Source: Roseburia sp. CAG:303 (GTDB lineage Bacteria; Bacillota; Clostridia; Lachnospirales; Lachnospiraceae). From it: DNA of 6,608 nt. Shown here one piece after another: positions 5,477 to 6,608 of the stretch (the stretch's first letter is position 1; every line of letters starts with the position of its first letter). Below the pieces are notes generated by a model, which saw nothing but the letters and a program-made list of their open reading frames with translations, was not told where the DNA came from and did not search any database. The translations under genes and the position numbers were made by a program. Location of the stretch: assembly GCA_000437755.1 (NCBI GenBank), contig FR900185.1:54893-61500 (forward strand), read 5' to 3'.

Positions 5477-6608
5477 CTTTTATGCACATTTCGGATCGTT
5501 TTCTTCTTTCCGTGTGGCACTACATTTTTTGCTTTCTTCTCATAAACCGGTCGTTCCTGAGCCATTCCCTTTCTCGGACGGATCAGACATTTTTTGTCAA
5601 AGCCGACAAGATCCATTCTCCCTGCCTGTTTTAATGCCTCATATACCAAATCGTAATTTTTCGGATTCCGGTACTGGATCAGTGCCCTCTGCATCGCCTT
5701 TTCATGCGGATTCACCGGCACATATACCTTCTCCATAGTCCTCGGATCATAACCGGTATAATACATACAGGTGGAGATCGTGGACGGAGTCGGATAGAAA
5801 TCCTGCACCTGCTCCGGCATATACCCCAGATCCCTTAAATATTCCGCCAGTTCTACCGCCTCTTTCAGGGTGGACCCTGGGTGGGATGACATTAAATACG
5901 GCACAACAAACTGCTTTAATCCCAGTTCGTCATTCAGCTTTTTATATTTCTTTATAAACTTCTCATATACGGCATTACACGGTTTTCCCATTTTACTCAA
6001 CACTTCATCCGCGATATGCTCCGGTGCAACCTTTAACTGCCCGCTAACATGATATTTTACCATCTCCTTAAAGAAAGTATCATCCTTATCATAAATCAGG
6101 TAATCAAAACGGATGCCAGATCGTATAAATACTTTCTTTACCTTTGGCAGTTCCCTTAACTTACGCAGTAAATCCAGATAGTCGCTGTGATCCACATAAA
6201 GATTCTTGCAGGCAGTCGGGAAAAGGCACTGTTTATTCTTGCATACTCCATGTTCCAACTGCTTCTGACAGGACGGATGCCTGAAATTCGCCGTCGGTCC
6301 TCCGACATCATGGATATATCCCTTGAAATCCGGATCGTATGTGATTTTCTTTGCTTCTTCAATAATCGATTCATGGCTTCTTGTCTGAATCGTTCTTCCC
6401 TGATGGAAGGTAAGTGCACAGAAGCTGCATCCACCAAAACAGCCGCGGTTGCTTACCAGCGAAAACTTTACTTCTGAAATCGCCGGTACACCGCCCGCTT
6501 CCTCATAAGAAGGATGATAGGTCCGCATATACGGCAGTGCATATACCCGGTCCATCTCCGACTGGCTGAGCGGTGCCTGTGGAATGTTCTGCACCACATA
6601 AATATGAT
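5470..6608 (-). CDS. YgiQ-family radical SAM protein (5' end outside window)
   Basis: This is a radical S-adenosylmethionine enzyme of the YgiQ/UPF0313 family, whose reaction is not established. About 378 C-terminal residues are visible, and the frame stays open to the window edge (preceding codons read HIY before VVQNIPQAPL). Full-length relatives are about 600-740 aa, so the N-terminal domain is missing. The [4Fe-4S]-binding CxxxCxxC lies in RGCFGGCSFCALTFHQGR, with the cysteines encoded at 6418-6441. A second cysteine cluster (CQKQLEHGVCKNKQC...C, about 6185-6275) is typical of the family. The C-terminal domain contains PHEKAMQRALIQYRNPKNY and GFDKKCLIRP, then a basic tail (KKKTIRNVHKRK). 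A GTG near 6597 is not a plausible start, because VVQN is an internal family motif. The SDR gene follows 7 bp downstream. Confidence 0.92.
   Translation of the reverse strand, partial: HIYVVQNIPQAPLSQSEMDRVYALPYMRTYHPSYEEAGGVPAISEVKFSLVSNRGCFGGCSFCALTFHQGRTIQTRSHESIIEEAKKITYDPDFKGYIHDVGGPTANFRHPSCQKQLEHGVCKNKQCLFPTACKNLYVDHSDYLDLLRKLRELPKVKKVFIRSGIRFDYLIYDKDDTFFKEMVKYHVSGQLKVAPEHIADEVLSKMGKPCNAVYEKFIKKYKKLNDELGLKQFVVPYLMSSHPGSTLKEAVELAEYLRDLGYMPEQVQDFYPTPSTISTCMYYTGYDPRTMEKVYVPVNPHEKAMQRALIQYRNPKNYDLVYEALKQAGRMDLVGFDKKCLIRPRKGMAQERPVYEKKAKNVVPHGKKKTIRNVHKRK

Noticed and set aside
5301..5738. Plus-strand open frame of 145 codons spanning the SDR/YgiQ junction.
   Set aside because: It is antisense to two confidently identified genes; its Ser/Phe/Pro-rich product is the usual reverse-complement shadow of Lys/Glu-rich coding sequence.

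Overview
The window looks like a chromosomal stretch from an anaerobic Firmicute of the class Clostridia, most likely a Lachnospiraceae member. This rests on moderate-to-low GC, strong AAGGAG-type ribosome binding sites, a short-form RecU, a HisZ-type protein, and a clostridial-style sigma/anti-sigma pair with the membrane-proximal 'IDDDLL-EA' motif. No species can be named. All eight genes lie on the minus strand, so transcription runs from high to low coordinates.

In transcription order: (1) the C-terminal part of a YgiQ-type radical SAM protein (6608-5470, cut by the window edge); (2) a classical short-chain dehydrogenase/reductase (5462-4692); (3) an uncharacterised two-helix membrane protein (4681-4094); (4) an ECF-type sigma factor (4018-3458); (5) its single-pass membrane anti-sigma factor (3443-2634); (6) an RluA-family pseudouridine synthase with an S4 domain (2611-1631); (7) the Holliday junction resolvase RecU (1621-1088). 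Gaps are 7, 10, 75, 14, 22 and 9 bp. Two stop codons lie inside the next gene's ribosome binding site, so much of this run is probably polycistronic. The only place where a new transcript could easily start is the 75-bp gap before the sigma factor, and I see no convincing promoter there.

After recU comes the longest non-coding interval (932-1087, 156 bp). It holds two well-formed sigma-70/sigma-A promoters in tandem, both reading toward gene (8). Between them lies a perfect 8-bp inverted repeat that looks like a repressor operator. Gene (8) is hisZ (931-1, its 3' end outside the window), the regulatory subunit of ATP phosphoribosyltransferase and very probably the first gene of a histidine operon continuing to the left.

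Functionally there are two units: a mixed housekeeping/stress operon (RNA modification, recombination, envelope-sensing sigma circuit, radical SAM enzyme, reductase), and a separately promoted histidine biosynthesis operon. I found no mobile element, CRISPR array, rRNA or tRNA gene, or clear intrinsic terminator, and no strong evidence of a wholly new system. The points most worth a second look are the hisZ control region, the sigma/anti-sigma pair inside a housekeeping operon, and the uncharacterised membrane protein just upstream of it.
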